Source: Scilla litardierei
Taxonomy: Eukaryota > Streptophyta > Magnoliopsida > Asparagales > Asparagaceae
NCBI GenBank assembly: GCA_030789695.1
Contig: CM061134.1
Coordinates: 57,915,334-57,979,333 of the forward strand
Reading direction: 5' to 3'
Length of the DNA: 64,000 nt
A program made the translations under genes and the position numbers. Below are positions 1-11,652 of the stretch, in pieces. Position 1 is the stretch's first letter. Each line of letters opens with the position of its first letter. Below the pieces are notes generated by a model, which had not been told where the DNA came from, made no database searches, and saw nothing but the letters and a program-made list of their open reading frames with translations.

Positions 1-178
1 GCAACGGTTGTAAACCATTGCAACCGTTGCAATTAGCTAATTGCAACGGCCTTAAAGGTAATAGTCTATTAGCAACTGTCCAACCCGTTACTATTACATT
101 AGAAACGGTTTAAACCGTTGCAATTGACTCAATTAGCAATGCTTATAACCATTTCTATTAGGCCCTTTTGTAGTAGTG
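1..178. mobile_element. CACTA (En/Spm) transposon terminus
   Basis: The right edge read on the minus strand begins CACTACTACAAAAG, the typical CACTA terminal inverted repeat, and stops at 178. Inside it are several degenerate copies, in both orientations, of a motif like AACGGTTTAAACCGTTGC (1-120), matching the subterminal repeats that the family's transposase binds. The other end and the transposase lie outside the window. The three bases after the end (aac, 179-181) should be one copy of the 3-bp target duplication. Confidence 0.8.
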
Positions 179-2602
179 AACGTCCCCAAACTCCGATCAG
201 TCTTGCCATTACACCTTCCATTGACCCTCTCTCATCTCTCCAGCCAGCCAGCCACGGACCCTCGATCACCCCGCCTTTCCCATCGAACATAAGCTCACTA
301 TGCCATCAAGCAACTCGACAACAAATGCCATTCGCTGCCTCATCCTACATCCCTCCACCCACCTCGATGCTTCCGACCCCGACCACAAATCGCTCCGGCA
401 AAGCCCACCTCCAAGCACGTCTGCTGCATGTGCCCTCCCCTTCCGATACTCACTGCCCCGCTTCCCTAAAGAGCCCGACCTCCCTTTTTCCTCTCCCCAC
501 AACACCCAGCTAGCCCGCAGCTCTCACCGTCCTCCCCTCGACCACGTAAGCACAGCTCTTCGACCTCCGACCTTGCCCCTTGCCCCTCGACAGCATCGCC
601 CTCTCCCTCCCGTCGACCCCGCTCCAAGCCCAGTTGCACGTCGCTTCCTCGCCAACCCCTGGACTCGCGCCGTCACATCGACCCCCTCTGACGCGTCACC
701 CCCTCGCCGTAGACCACCCTCCACCCTTATGCGAGCCGCTCAGCCTTCCTCAAGCCTTCGACTCCGCACACCAGGCCACTCGCAGGTGACAGCAATTTGG
801 AACGAACCAACCTGTGAGTTCATCATGTCCACGTGAACAGTAAGTTATTTTATAACTAGTAATTATTACATAATGATATATATATATATATATATTATGT
901 TCATTAAATGATAGTATGTATAGGGTTATAACAGTATGTCTATCTGTGTATAAATAAGTGTCACTTAGTATCTACATATCTGGATGTACCTTAGTTTACA
1001 TACTAGTTATATGTATATTAGTTTATATATTTGTGTACAGTAACTATAGTATTAGTATATGGACTGGTTAAACTTGTATCTTTATATTAATAAATCTAAC
1101 CGTGCAGATAAACCGCGTCTCATTGCTACCGTTTGGACACACGAAACCGTCGAATCAGGCAAATGTACATTTTTACATATTTTCTAATCGGTTTTGATTG
1201 TTTAAACGGAGACATCATGATATGCAAGTGTCATTCTTCCCACGTGTTTTAAAGTGTTGTTACATTATTTGTTAAACCAAGACTCGCTATTATTGTATCC
1301 TACCATAATGCATGACGATAACTTAATATGCTCTTATACCCTTGATTGAATGGTTATTGATGGAATATATATATTGATGGAACATATTGATGAAACGGAA
1401 CATTGGGCCTTCAGGCAATTACAGACTATTGGGCCTTTGGGCATTACAGATACTGGGCCCTCAGGGCATTTACGGAATGTTTGCCATACGGCAAACATTG
1501 GACTATACGGATACACTTATGGACACTTTGGGTAGGGTAGTCCAATGTAGTAGAGGTTGGAATGCTGGATTACACTCTATTGGTGAACTTGGCCGACGCC
1601 TGGCCGGGTCGGTGAGTATAGAGCCACGGGTAGCTCCCGTTGGCTTGGGTGTAATGCTAGTCACTTCTCCCTCAGACACTGGGCTTGTCACTAGGCATAC
1701 TTGATTGATTGTCACACTCTTTTCCCCTGTTATTACCATTAAGAATTGTGTACTCTGCTAAGTTACTCCGATCTTGTTCGTGTACTAATACCATGCTTAT
1801 TGCTGTACATACCACACTTGCCATGCTTATTACTGTACACACCCCACTTGCCTGTACACACTACAGTTGTCATGCTTATTGCGGTACACACCCCACTTGC
1901 CATGCTTATTGCTGTATACACCGCACTTGCCATACTTATTGTTGTACACATTGCACCTTGCCATGTTCGTTACTTTGTACATTACACTTCGCCTGCTCAC
2001 TACTTTGCACGCAACACTTGCCAGTGCTCATATGTTCTTACGCTGCCATGCTTTAACTAATGTAAATTATATTTTGTTACTGATATTGCCATGAAAATGT
2101 TTTTGAAAACCTTGCCGAGGGTCTTTTTTACTTAACATTTTAAATCTTGTCGAGCGACCATCGCTGACGTATATTTCCTTGTCTTGTGAAATATACGTCA
2201 GGTATTAGACAGGTTTGCAGAGGAGTATGCTTAGAAACTAAGCAGGTTGATCAGGAGTGCCTGGCCGGTGAGATGTCCCGCTAAGAAGCATGTGCCTTCG
2301 CAGCATCTTTGTACTTAGTGTTTCTTCCAAAATTTGTATGGGCTTTATGACCCTTCTCTTTTCCTTTCATACATTATTGTAATTATCCTGAGACTTGAGA
2401 TTGTAATTAAATAAATTATCTGTTTGTAATTAAATAAATTATCTGTGTTGTTTGAGTTGCATGCAAGAACCTGCAAGTGTTATCACAGACGCTTAGTATG
2501 CTTAAATCAAGGATGAAAAAAATATACTTCCTTCTTGTTTTGAGCACATGCGGACCCGCTCGCGTCTTCGCTCCCAAGTACAATGAGAAGCGGGGCGTGA
2601 CA
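179..2602. mobile_element. Tekay/Del-type Ty3 LTR, solo or truncated
   Basis: The segment ends GGGGCGTGACA, the usual 3' end of Tekay/Del LTRs, and no PBS follows at 2603. Its left edge reads AACGTCCCC immediately after the CACTA end. With a TGT on the far side of the transposon this would restore the family's TGTAACG-CCC start, so the CACTA probably landed three bases into the LTR; this is inference. The 2.4-kb length suits the family. The C-rich first 650 bp gives overlapping open frames but no recognisable domain. GTAAGTT at 841 and GTGCAG at 1107 could bound an intron. Confidence 0.55.
1793..2050. repeat. 30-bp tandem repeat inside the LTR
   Basis: About eight degenerate copies of a 30-bp unit like CATGCTTATTGCTGTACACA plus CCCCACTTGC. 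The copies drift progressively to the right. It explains the overlapping open frames seen here on both strands. Confidence 0.8.
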
Positions 2603-3137
2603 ATAGTACTAGAAATAACCCGTGCACACAGTGTACCATGCACGGAAAAATCCTGACGAACAGGATGAGGTGAACGCGCGCAACCGAAAAGGATCGAGAA
2701 ATGTGGGTGTGTGTGACGGTATCGTCGGGGGTAAAAGGGTAAACCCAAAAACCTTGGGGTTTATAAGAGAAAAAGCCCATAGGCCAAAGATGCAATTATG
2801 TGAGTTTGAGGGTTTTTTAAATAACATGTGACGTGCACGTGGACTGGAAAAAGAACGGGTCGGAAAACGGGGGAAGAAGAAAAAGTGTGTGTGTGTGGAG
2901 GGTTCAGGGGCAAAAATGCAAAAAACCGGGGTTGTATATGCAAAATTCCACATCTCCTCTCTTATCCCTCAAAATCTCCTCTTTTATCTAATTTCTCTTG
3001 TCCAAATTATTTTATCCAAATTCTCTTGATAACATTCCTTTTTTGTATACTCAAAATTTCATCTCTTATCCAAATTCTCTTGATAACATCGCTTTTTAGT
3101 ATAATAGATATTATAGTAGAGTATATTATAGTATATA
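2603..3137. other. Unassigned intergenic DNA, possible small transposon remnant
   Basis: No credible gene. It starts with a CCCGTGC and GCACGG pair of the kind that begins many small non-autonomous plant elements, has a GT-rich purine tract near 2880-2900, and contains two near copies of ATCCAAATTCTCTTGATAAC (about 3015 and 3067). I cannot find paired termini, so no element is named. Confidence 0.3.
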
Positions 3138-3183
3138 CTGACCATCTAAGATAATACCAGGTGTATTTTGACTACATGCCTTA
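3138..3183 (-). other. Pararetrovirus intergenic fragment
   Basis: These 46 bp match the EPRV intergenic sequence repeated at about 4228 and 37311 (core ACCATCTAAGATAAT, then GGTGTATTTTGA). They directly abut the A/T tract, so viral sequence lies on both sides of that tract. Confidence 0.65.
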
Positions 3184-3735
3184 TAATATTTTTAATAATA
3201 TAATATATATTATATTATTCTATAATATATTATACTATATTATTAATTATAATTTAATATTATAATATAATAGTAAATAATAATATTATTTAATAATATT
3301 TAATAATATATTTAATAATAGATTATTATTAAATATATAATAATTATAATAATATTACATATATGAATTATATTATAATATTATAATATATAGTATACAT
3401 ATATTATAATATATTTTATTAGAATATATTATTATTTAGTATACATATAATAAATATTATTATATTATATTATAGTATAAAACATATTATTATATTATAT
3501 ACTAAACATATTATTATAATATATTATAATAATATAATATAACATAATATAATAAAATATAATAATAAATATTATATTATATTATACTATATTATACTAT
3601 ATTATACTATGTAATTTAATATAATTTAGTATAATATAGTATAATATAGTATAATATAATATAATATTTATTATTATATTATATTATATTATATTATATT
3701 ATATTATATATATTATAATATATTATTATAGAAAT
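3184..3735. repeat. A/T-only low-complexity tract
   Basis: About 550 bp almost free of G and C, made of TATAATATT-like words with no fixed period. EPRV sequence lies on both sides. Plant EPRVs are known to be found in TA-rich simple sequence, so this is probably the integration site or a product of it. Confidence 0.85.
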
Positions 3736-4787
3736 ATGTAGTGCTGGTAAAAAAGGTCTGAAAACGGAAAAATTAGTCTCTATACGAAAGGGTAAAGTAA
3801 CGAGTAAGGATCACATACAACCAAAAACAGACAACTGCAACCAAAATCTTTTGGCAACACCCCATACAACCAAAAATCTTTTTGGCAACACCCCCAATTT
3901 CTGTGGCTCTAGTTGCTCCTAACAGCTGACTCGATGCCTAAATGGAGACTTATACTGCTTAATCCCTGTATGTTTTCTCATGGCAGTCAGAATAATGCTG
4001 TTTGACATTACTTAGCATGAAGAAAGCATGTACATAGTCTGATAAGAGGTAAGAAAGAACTCTTCATGGATAAGATTTTGCTTACAAGTTAATTAAATCA
4101 CGTGGCAACATCATGCACCATTAAATTACTTAATGGCAGAGCGGTCGCAGGGCCGCTCTGCCAACGTCATGCACCATTAACTTTTTTTTACCGGCACTAC
4201 ACATTTCGGACTTTTCAGGCCACTAGCTGACCATCTAAGATAATGCCAGGTGTATTTTGATTGCCTGCCTTCTAGGCATTAGGACGCGGCTCTAGTTGCT
4301 TTATTTTAACTCTTTTAAGGGATTTACCGAAAGGGAAAAACCCTAGCAGTAGAGATGTCTGATCTTCCCGAATAAATTAAATTAGCAATTTTTATTTTGT
4401 AAATTCTTGTACATCCTCGTCCATATTGCTTTTGGATTAAGTGAATCCTACGACCGCTCTGCCATTAACTAATTTAATGGTGCATGACGTTGCTTCCTGA
4501 TTCAATTAATTTGTAAGCAAAATCTTTTCTATGAAGAGTTCTTTCGAAACTGTTACCAGACTATGCATATGCTTTCTTCATGCTAACTAAAGTCAAACAG
4601 CATTATTCTCAATGACATGTGAAAACATAGATGGATTAGGCAGTATAAGTCTCCATTTAGGCATCGAGTCAGCCGTTAGGAGCAACTAGAGCCACGTCCT
4701 AATGCCTAGAAGGCAAGCAGTTAAAATACACTTGGTATTATCTTAGCCTAGAAGGCCGACAGTCAAAATACACCTGTCATTATTGCC
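3736..4787. other. EPRV intergenic region, scrambled inverted duplication
   Basis: All of this segment matches parts of the viral intergenic region at 37176-37780. From about 3920 to 4300 it runs in the same direction as that copy; from about 4304 to 4787 it runs in the opposite direction, so the two halves form a long imperfect inverted repeat. A short GGCAACACCCC block is repeated near 3855 and 3890. There is no coding sequence. Such rearranged head-to-head copies are usual for EPRVs, and a transcript through it could fold into a long hairpin. Confidence 0.7.
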
Positions 4788-4935
4788 TGGACCAAAATGT
4801 TGCAGTTAAATTTCCAAGTATAGGAAGTCGGTCAAGTAGTAAACCTGGTGAGTCCAGGGTCGTATTCCATAGGGACAAACTAATCTACAAGTTTTAAAAT
4901 CTGGAACTTGTTTGGAAATGATTTAGTGACGTATG
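4788..4935 (-). repeat. Element A 3' LTR, outer fragment
   Basis: It aligns with 35646-35793 and ends in GTATG (4931-4935), the 5-bp target duplicated by Athila-1. The remainder of this LTR resumes at 31201. Confidence 0.85.
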
Positions 4936-6603
4936 TGACGTGACTTTATATTTCATATATTTACGCACGTCTCCTTTTGTGTTTTTCCGTTATTCTCCGC
5001 CGTCTCGTATTCGTTTTCTCGTATTTTCTTGTTTTCTTTCACTTTTCCGTGTTTTTGTATGTTTGCAGGAGTTTGACAGCATAGGGGACACTTAGCAAAA
5101 ATATCATAAGTCCCCGGAGCAACGGGAGGAATCATGCGTGATCCAGGGGGTCAAACGACAAAGATCTCCATCTTTCAGCCCCCACCCAATCGGTTGGATA
5201 CGCCAACCGATCGGGTGATGCACGTGTGCACGACCCGGTCAGCCGCTGAAGCAACGAATGTGTCAACTGACCGGGTCACCGACCGGTTCAACCCGACTGT
5301 TCTATCTAGAAATTGGAGCTGAAAATCAACCGATCGGATGATCTTCACCAGATCGGTTCACATGTAGCCGTTTCCTCGAAGAGATGACCCGGAGAGCTCA
5401 CCCGACCACCGGCAGACCGTGCCAAAACTTCCGAAGTTACTGTCTTTTGGACGACGATTCCAACCGATCGGTTGATTTATCAACCGATCGGTTCACCCGA
5501 CGACGCCAAGATCCAAACGACGAGCAGCTTCCATCAACCGATCGTGTCGTCTGACCCGGTGAAGTTCTGAAGACCGCTACCGATTAACGAAGCAGGTCAC
5601 CCGATCAGGTGATTCTTCAACCGATTGGTTGATGTCGTTTTCTATAAATACAAACCCTAGGTTTCCAGAAACGGGAGTTGTTATTTTTTTACCGTTTTCT
5701 CTCTTGTGACGGCTGTAATTTCTTTGCTATTTGTAAGTGTTCTGATCTTAACCAAACTTTGATATTATCTTAATTGCATTACTACTACCGCATTTCTATT
5801 GCCCGATTATGTTTTTAACGGTCGATTTTCATTTAGATTGCTTTTTTTGCTTAATATGTGTGAGTAGTTTCCTAATCTGGGATTTTGGTGGAAACCCCTT
5901 CATGGTTCTCCCCAATGCGTCCATAGGATTAGGAAATCGAAAGGGATTAGGAATCTATCGGTTACGTGGGGGTGTTTTATTGTCATCGGCGGGAAAAGAC
6001 CGCTTTTGACCGTTGGGCCAAGGGGGAATAAACTTGGCGGTTGACTCCCTAGCCATAGCTCACGCCCTTAGCGTAGACCCCTAATCTTAGCGCGCGGGAG
6101 CGGCAAGATGAGATGTTGGGAGTTATCGTTGCGAGCTTAGTGCTCCCGGAGTCGGTCAGTGTTAATGGACATGGGAATGCCCACTGACTGAACTTGGGTA
6201 GTCCGGCGTATCATCCTGGGTACCGACCGGAATATCGGGCCCATGGGATACTGGTATCACTCTTAGAGGCAATGTCTCACCATTAGACCCTAATTCCGAT
6301 CGTTATCCCATCTGCCGGTCGTATTGGCGAGAATCGCACGATAGGGTGGAAACCGAAGTCCCGGGTTTCCCTTTATATCGTTTATCCCTTGCATTCTATT
6401 TCCGTGACAACCCATCTATCGATTCGAGCTAACTCACCCATGGGGTAAATCCGGTTCTTTCGGACACAAGCAGAACCACGCCTCCCTGAGTTCGACCCCC
6501 AAGCCACACTACAACACCGTGCGCTTGCGGTTACAAATATTTAAATCTCACGCCCCCAATATCCAATTACACACTTGCATGCCACAAAACGCGGGGGACA
6601 TCA
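4936..6603 (+). repeat. Athila-1 5' LTR
   Basis: Aligned along its length with 29528-31195. U3 carries the palindrome array and TATA box, R/U5 the long leader. Near its end is the CCTCCCTGAGTTCGACCCCC motif that the Athila LTRs in this window share in variant form. Confidence 0.92.
5180..5650 (+). promoter_or_regulatory. Athila-1 LTR promoter: palindrome array plus TATA
   Basis: Many copies of the palindromes TCAACCGATCGGTTGA and TCACCCGATCGGGTGA, perfect or with one or two changes (CAACCGATCGGTTG at 5461-5474 is perfect). The array ends just before TATAAATA (5643-5650). The 3' LTR repeats it (29780-30242), including a perfect TCACCCGATCGGGTGA at 30209-30224. Confidence 0.75.
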
Positions 6604-6610
6604 AGCTTTA

Positions 6611-6628
6611 CGGCGCCGTTGCCGGGGA
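6611..6628 (+). other. Athila-1 primer-binding site
   Basis: GGCGCCGTTGCCGGGGAGG matches the Asp-tRNA-type PBS used by Athila. The first base is C where the related PBS sites at 60857 and 63820 have T. Confidence 0.85.
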
Positions 6629-6676
6629 GGCAACTTGCTTGTTATTTTAGGATCTCATGAACCCTTGAGTGTAGCT

Positions 6677-8351
6677 TGTTGGATCCTGTGGATGGCAAAC
6701 AACACTAGAAGGGGGGTTGAATAGTGTTGTGCAAATAGTAAACTTTTTCGATTGTTAATAAACGTCCTTCTAATGTTGCCTAAGAAACCAAGTAGAGCGA
6801 TCTACGCTTGGTTCTTAATCAACAAAATAATCTTAAAACACACAGAGTAATTTCACAGCAGGTAGTCGACTCCCTATGAATAGTAGTAAACTCCCAGAGT
6901 ATTTATACGCACAGATAAGGTTGCAAGTGATACAAATATTATATTCACAGCGGATAAAAGTAAGTTGATCTTTGCAATAGATAAACAACAATTAGCAAAT
7001 AATAAAGTAAGAGAAAAGATAAACAAACACAGATAAGCAATCGCAGACACAAAGATTTTTATCCTGGTTTCCCACAACTTTTGGGTACGTCCAGTCCCCG
7101 ACCAATCCGGTACGAGATTTTCCACTATCTGCCTTGGCAAATACAAGTGCCTAACTCCACTCTCTAGGATTTCCAACGACCTAGTCTTGACCAGGATTTC
7201 CAACTGGCAACACCTAGACTTGTCTAGTGTTCCAACAACAACACAATAAAAATGATATCCAATTCACCCCAAAAAATTGGTGGAGATTGGTTTTACACCC
7301 AGATTCTATAGCCAAACAATGATAGACAAAATTGTGTGTAGTGGCTTGATAGAATGAAATTATAGATCACACAAAGATACGAATGAATTCTTTGTGATCT
7401 AGATCTATTGTTTTTCAAAAATCCTTTAAAAAAACAAGATAAAAGTAATACGAATTTGAAAAACAGTTTAGCCAATAAAATAGGAATATGATCTTTAAAA
7501 ATAATAACAGGATTTTGCAAGATCACAAATAAAATCGAATTGGCTAGAGAAAGAATGAGAGCTTAGAACTTTTAGAGCGTTTGCACGAGAGATTTTGAAT
7601 TCGATAAGTGTTGTGTTTTTCTCAATGAAAACGGTCCTCTATTTATAGGACAAAACTGAGAATTCGAATTTCAAAAATACTTTGACTTTTGTCCCAAAAA
7701 TTATGGAGAAAATCGCTCAACGATATTTCAAAATTCAAGTTAAAAATGTCAAACTTTGACAGCTGGTAGTCGACTCCCTAGGAGTGGTAGTCGACTCCCA
7801 GTATGTTTCAGGAAATCTTGATTCTCAGCTGGTAGTCGACTCCCTGCCTTTGGTAGTCGACTCCCAGAGGAGTTTTTCCTGCGACACAGCTAGTCAGACA
7901 GGTAGCTAACTCCAGGGTGTGTGGAGTTTCACTACGGAATTTATAAGATGACTAGAGAAAGCTCTCAAAAACATTTTTGAATATTATTTAAAAGATATTC
8001 AAAAATATTTTCACGTTTGTGTGTTTGTTTGTTTATATGATTTGGCTTTAACAATACCCTAAAAAGACACAACACACTCACTATAAACTTAGGACACGTC
8101 TTCAGAAGCTTGATCAGTTTGATGAAGTAGATGTGAGCTTCACTTGAGCTTCTTGTTCTATTTGAGCTTTGAACTTCATTATTTGATCTTAGCCACGTTC
8201 GTCCTAGTCTTTGAGCGTAGATTGCGCTTCTTTGAGTATGAGTAAAGCTTCACATATCCTGCACACTTAATTGTAGTGTAGTTAGTACACTAAGCTTCAT
8301 TTGGTGTGCTCATCATCAAAATCACTTGGGGGTGGAATCCAATTTCCATCA
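6677..8351 (-). repeat. Sirevirus 3' LTR
   Basis: 1675 bp, close to the 5' LTR (1681 bp). The TATA box (minus-strand TATAAAT, 7641-7647) is preceded upstream by four copies of GGTAGTCGACTCCC (7765, 7786, 7831, 7852). A fifth copy sits near the other LTR end at 6861. Confidence 0.92.
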
Positions 8352-8535
8352 CTCTCCCCCTTTTTGATGATGACACCCAAATGAAAAATGAAGTAAGTCT
8401 AAAATTTGAAAGTACATGAAAGTATACTTACTCCCCCTGCTTTGATGCGGTTCTCCCCCTGCATCGAAGCCGTTAGTAAAACAATACAATACATATGATT
8501 TCATTTTTGCATTTCATATCTTTTCTCCCCCTTGT
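8352..8535 (-). other. Sirevirus multiple polypurine tracts
   Basis: On the minus strand GGGGGAG-type tracts occur four times: beside the LTR (8352-8362) and near 8431, 8452 and 8524. Only the first directly primes plus-strand DNA at the LTR. Repeated tracts are a known Sirevirus trait. Confidence 0.7.
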
Positions 8536-8559
8536 CATCAACAAAAAAATGACAAAGTA

Positions 8560-9044
8560 TTATAATTGATCATTATTCAATTCCTTTTCACTAACAATAC
8601 CCAATTCTCTATGAAGTCTAGAGAATGTATCTTTTTGTAGGGGTTTTGTTAGAATATCTGCAACTTGCAATTCAGAGGAGACAAATTTAAGTTCAACATT
8701 CTTTTTAGTACAGTGATCATCGATAAATCTATGTCTGATATCAATATGTTTTGTTCTAGGATGAAGAACGGAGTTTTTAGTTAGATTAATCGTGCTTTTA
8801 TTATCACAATAAATTACACATGTAGATGTATTAACACCATAATCTATGAGAACTTGTTTCATCCAAAGTATTTGGGCACAGGCAATTCCAGCAGCTATGT
8901 ACTCTGCCTCAGTGGTAGATAGTGAGACTGAACTTTGCTTTTTGCTAAACCACGAAACAAGGGAATGTCCAAGAAAATGACATGTTCCACTTTTGCTTTT
9001 TCTTGTGGCTTTACAACCAGCATAGTCTGCGCCACTAAACGAAG
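8560..9044 (-). pseudogene. Sirevirus RNase H region
   Basis: The C-terminal part of the copia polyprotein. In order: a GAD-AG start, KKQSSVSLSTTEAEY near 8900-8950 with the usual acidic residues, then CDNKSTINLTKN, KHIDIRHRF and the ending ADILTKPL. It terminates at 8560. A frameshift or small deletion near 9045-9110 separates it from RT, where the frame diverges after VKYIFRYLR, so RT and RNase H cannot be made as one protein from this copy. The 3' end is otherwise well preserved. Confidence 0.85.
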
Positions 9045-10011
9045 TTAAATTAAATGTGCAGCTTTTGGGATAAAATAGTCCAAAATCAGAAGTGGTCTTA
9101 GATATCTAAATATGTATTTTACCGTTTTCAGATGTGATTCTCTAGGATCACATTGAAATCTAGCACATGCACAAACACTAAACATAATGTCAGGCCGGTT
9201 AGCAGTTAAATAGAGTAAAGATCCGACCATACCTCGATATGTTTTCTGGTCGACCTTTTTACCTGCTTCGTCTTTGTCTAAAGACGTGGATGTTGCCATT
9301 GGTATGTCCTTTCCTGATGCGGTTTCCATCCCGAACCTTTTGATCAGGTCTTTGGCATACTTCGTTTGATGAATAAAGGTTCCTTCTTTTCCTTCTTTGA
9401 TTTGTAAGCTGAGAAAATATGTGAGCTCCCCCATGTGGCTCATTTCAAATTCTTCCTGCATTAGCTTTGCAAATTCTTGACAGAGATCTTCATTAGTAGA
9501 TCCGAAGATAATGTCGTCTACATAAACTTGAATAAGAATAATATCATCATGAATTTTCTTAACAAATAAAGTTGTGTCTATCTTTCCAACAATGTAACTT
9601 GAGTCAATTAAGAATTTTCTTAATCTTTCATACCAAGCTCTTGGAGCTTGTTTTAGACCATACCGAGCTTTATTTAACTTGTAAACAAATCCTGTGTTCT
9701 TATCATGTTCAAATCCAGGAGGTTGCTCAACATAGACTTCCTCCTTTATGAATCCATTTAGGAAAGTGCTTTTTACATCCATTTGGTATAGTTTGAAATT
9801 TTTATATGATGCAAATGCGAGTAACATCCTAATAGATTCTAATCTAGCAACAGGAGCAAAAGTTTCATCGAAATCTATACCTTCTTCTTGTGAGTATCCT
9901 TTCGCTACTAACCTTGCTTTATTTCTTACCACATTTCCATCTTCGTCTAGTTTGTTCCGATATACCCATTTAGTGCCGATAACTGGACGGTCTTCTGGTT
10001 TAGGTACTAAC
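9045..10011 (-). pseudogene. Sirevirus reverse transcriptase
   Basis: Ty1/copia RT, which copies element RNA into DNA in the virus-like particle. It starts directly at the inner copia's TSD (CTAAC, 10007-10011), so its N-terminal linker lies beyond the insertion at 17502. Motifs in order: [60 protein letters not shown], the catalytic YVDDIIFGS and RPDIMFSV. Catalytic aspartates are intact. The frame breaks near the C-terminus. Together with the insertion this makes the copy incapable of giving a full pol. Confidence 0.92.
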
Positions 10012-10617
10012 TGTAGGAACCTGTCAAAACAGCGTTAGGATCGATAAATGAAGTTGAGACTTACGCTTGCGTATGCGGCACGGTAGTCTCGGAACTTCAC
10101 CTTCGGATTCGCCACGACGGATCGAGTCTTCTCACGAACGGAGTAAGGCTACTAAATCCACAATCTAAATCTCTACTTTTAGATTAAGAACTTGGATAAA
10201 GAGAGAGGAAGGATTTCGGCATAACTTCGCTAGAATGAAATGCAAGGTAAGAATACCATGCAAAAGTGTAAGGAAATGGCTAAGCCTTGGGTCTTATTTA
10301 TAGCCCCCAAGGTAGTTATTTTAGGAGTAATTGTTCCTTTGGAACAATTTAACTAAAGTGTACCATCATACAAGGTACAACATAAGCTTAAGTTGTACCA
10401 TATGCTTGGTACAATATAAGCTTAAGATATTCCCCCTTTATTAGCCATATGTCGCATGCACTTATGCACATATAATGCGACTTTCCCACTAATCTAGAGA
10501 TCCTCTCCGCAAGGGAACAGATTCCCTTTGCACACGACTTCGTGTAGAAGACGTTCGAGGTCCGTATTCCCTCGTACATCCCCTACAAGGGTGTACAAAC
10601 GTCATCCATATCCAACA
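10012..10617 (-). repeat. Nested copia 3' LTR
   Basis: On the minus strand the TATA box is TATAAATAA (about 10294-10302). Upstream of it are a perfect inverted repeat AATTGTTCC-TTT-GGAACAATT (10329-10349) and a near-perfect 26-bp palindrome (10374-10399, arms GGTACAAC and GTTGTACC around TAAGCTTA). The 5' LTR keeps both. Confidence 0.93.
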
Positions 10618-11652
10618 TCTTTCACTCACACTTGAGGGGATTGTAAGAGAACGTCTTTCTCTTAGTTCTTTCATCTATCATACCGAGAAATAGACCGTGC
10701 GACCGTCATGCGCGTAGAGTCTGTTGTTGTGCACTTGTTAGAGATACACAACGACCTCGAAGGTGCAAAGTTGAGTAGTTCAACGCATGCTTTACCCTAG
10801 ATTATTTCTTCACATTTCTTATACTTTATATTCAACAATTGAATCCCAGCTGGATCACAATTGGCTGGCCAGCTTTGAATCATTAAAGTCCAAATGCGAA
10901 TATGAAATCAATCTTCCTCTTCTTGCGAACCTTCTGATCTTGACTTGATTCGCTTTTCTAACGTGCCCCGCCGAGCTGAATTATCATAGCCCATTAGCAA
11001 CACGCTAAGATAGCGATCATCTCGTCAAATCTAAAGGAACCAATTGGAGTCCTTGAGGGTAAGAGTTAAGACCCATATGGCCTTTGAGTCTCACATAATA
11101 GCAAACTCTATTGCTACTAACTCAGTGGTCGAAATGCATACGTGGTATGAACACGTATTACAACATCACTCCTTTCCCAGGGAGAGTATGTCTTAATGAT
11201 GTTGTACGGATGAAAGATCAGACACCACAGTGCCTATCTTTTGAGTCCCCTTACTACCCATGAAATATTCCCGGACTCTCATCCTGCATAAGACAGATAG
11301 GATTTAATAAATCCTATGAGATCTCTTTTAAATATCCTTGTGATACAGATCTCAGATCTTTTGTAATCATCCATATTATGCAGATCTTTCATTCGACTAT
11401 CTTGTTTAAGTCACAACTCTAAATCATTTGTCTAATGATTTTGACTTTAAACTAGTCTCATCTCTATCTTATCCATCTGATAAGATAAGGCGGTTGCTCA
11501 TGTGAGAGAGTCAACCTTAATCTGTCCGACATACACACAATAAAATAGCTGAGACTTAAACACAAATGTATATAAAATCATTTGTAAGAAACTTGTATGC
11601 AAAACTTAAACTTTGATCTTCTATAGACATGGGAAATATTACATGATACAGC
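10618..11652 (-). other. Nested copia 3' spacer
   Basis: About 1 kb between the 3' LTR and the RNase H end. I see no gene, tandem repeat or known motif in it. Confidence 0.6.

Noticed and set aside
300..836. 178-codon open frame as a host gene
   Set aside because: C-rich, Pro/Ser-biased, overlapped by frames on both strands, no domain, and it lies within the Tekay-type LTR.
9748..10038. Plus-strand ORF across RT
   Set aside because: Antisense shadow of the well-supported Sirevirus RT.
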